The translations under genes and the position numbers were made by a program. Shown piece after piece: positions 63,121 through 64,000 of a stretch of DNA of 64,000 nt. This stretch comes from JACDAE01 sp963744875. Its GTDB lineage: Bacteria > Chloroflexota > Ktedonobacteria > Ktedonobacterales > Ktedonobacteraceae. Every line of letters starts with the position of its first letter. Within the stretch, counting starts at the first letter, position 1. The stretch is taken from NCBI GenBank assembly GCA_963744875.1, contig CAVUVQ010000021.1:1-64000 (forward strand), in the 5' to 3' direction. The notes beneath the pieces were generated by a model. It did no database searches. It saw only the letters and a program-made list of their open reading frames with translations, and was not told the DNA's origin.

Positions 63121-64000
63121 CTATTGGCGATCTTTGTTTCTGGCTCGTTCGATTAGATCTAAAAACCAGCGTTCCACCTTGGACCACTCGGCCTCGAGTA
63201 TAGACTCAATGCGTGGTCTTCCAACAACCGTTTTGAGTCGATCATAAATTGTAGGATAGGGCATATTGGTCAACACATGGAGTTCTCTTGCGTAGACTTG
63301 GACCTGGCGTTGGTGCTCTGACGTGAGTAACTCCGGCCCTAGGCGATCAAGGATCTCAGGGATGAGGCCTGTTATGGCTTCCTTGGCCTCGAGCCTACTT
63401 TCCATGCTACCACGCCATTCATCCACCTCCCCGCGCCATTGCTGTAGATGATAATCAGCTTGTGAGCGGTGCCAGACGGACATGATTTCGTGATAGGTTG
63501 CTCGATCAGTATGGCTGGCATCCAGCCCTGGCTCTTGCATTGGCCCAGCCAACTCTGCTGGGAACACAACACTAGACGTCGTAATGGTTTGCGCCGCGAT
63601 CATCCTTTGTTGGCTTGAGGATGCAACAACACGCGGGCTTTGTGCCCACATATACAACGCATCCACGGCTTCCTTTTGATATCGAACAATATCTGGGCGA
63701 ATCTCTTCACGTACCCGTTTGGCGTCAATAGTTGCCAACCAGTAGGCAACGGAACGTAACACCAGCACATGGACGTGCTGTGGACCTCCGTCTGTCTCAA
63801 GACGCACATTCGAAACTAGATCATCAGCAATCGCCTCGGTACGCTGGATGCGCCGTATTTGACCAACCCGATCAAGCTGCATATTATCGCAGAGAGAACG
63901 CACAACCACACCGGGCCGCCCATCAGGAAGACGCACGACCATCAGTGATTTCTCATAAAAGAGAATGGTTTCCTGCTCTACAGGGATTATTTCCTCACCT
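63121..64000 (-). CDS. P22-type antirepressor N-domain protein, partial
   Basis: The frame is open to the window end (EEIIPVEQETILFYEKSLMV before the first internal ATG), so the true start is outside. Residues SLCDNMQLDRVGQIRRIQRT and LVLRSVAYWLATIDAKRVRE with PDIVRYQKEAVDALYMWAQS are the P22_AR_N domain. A Gln/Trp-rich helical part (LQQWRGEVDEWRGSMESRLE) and a basic C-terminus follow. Phage relatives block repressors; plasmid copies are common in Ktedonobacteria-like genomes, role unclear. Confidence 0.72.
   Translation of the reverse strand, partial: GEEIIPVEQETILFYEKSLMVVRLPDGRPGVVVRSLCDNMQLDRVGQIRRIQRTEAIADDLVSNVRLETDGGPQHVHVLVLRSVAYWLATIDAKRVREEIRPDIVRYQKEAVDALYMWAQSPRVVASSSQQRMIAAQTITTSSVVFPAELAGPMQEPGLDASHTDRATYHEIMSVWHRSQADYHLQQWRGEVDEWRGSMESRLEAKEAITGLIPEILDRLGPELLTSEHQRQVQVYARELHVLTNMPYPTIYDRLKTVVGRPRIESILEAEWSKVERWFLDLIERARNKDRQ

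Noticed and set aside
1..64000. tRNA or rRNA genes
   Set aside because: None recognised by eye on either strand; a tRNAscan or Rfam search would be decisive.

Overview
The window looks like an accessory replicon or large genomic island from a filamentous Chloroflexota of the Ktedonobacteria type. That is an inference from gene content: ECF-like sigma factors in several copies, a Ser/Thr kinase fused to a PQQ propeller, pentapeptide-repeat/TIR proteins, Replic_Relax-type proteins, and IS21, ISL3 and Tn554-like elements. No rRNA, tRNA or CRISPR array was seen. Partition genes at one end and a replication-initiator-like gene at the other favour a plasmid, but nothing in the sequence proves it.

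Layout. 0-4 kb: dinD and a parAB operon (both par genes frameshifted) flanked by two copies of a palindrome that may be parS. 4-15 kb: small regulators and membrane proteins, three sigma-factor operons, a TIR/pentapeptide gene and two look-alike structured RNA elements. 15-18.3 kb: a broken tyrosine recombinase, a twelve-unit iteron array phased in multiples of about 11 bp, and an HTH/coiled-coil protein. 18.3-32 kb: a mosaic of ribbon-helix-helix proteins, a broken kinase-propeller gene between 74-bp direct repeats, a fourth sigma operon and several short terminal-inverted-repeat elements. 32-45 kb: transposons. An ISL3 element has landed in an NTPase remnant, and a Tn554-like tnpA-tnpB-tnpC unit has been split by an IS21 element that carries its own HTH gene. 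45-53 kb: a second large repeat array (AGGTCTCCC), a methyltransferase-nuclease fusion and a umuDC operon whose UmuD lacks both catalytic residues. 53-57 kb: a heavily frameshifted mobilisation-like cluster. 57-64 kb: an HNH nuclease, a TIR protein, a two-part replication protein and a P22-type antirepressor that runs off the end.

The most distinctive content is regulatory. Four sigma operons each pair a small one-helix membrane protein with a sigma factor, and one of these sigma factors has four tandem region-4 HTH units. Three homologous HTH/coiled-coil/CxxC proteins each sit beside a different recombinase. Several genes are preceded by strong promoter-hairpin leaders.

Many genes from 0 to 34 kb and from 53.8 to 57.0 kb carry frameshifts or in-frame stops, while long intact genes lie beside them. 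Real decay and uncorrected indel errors cannot be separated from sequence alone. Calls on these genes describe the reconstructed reading frames.
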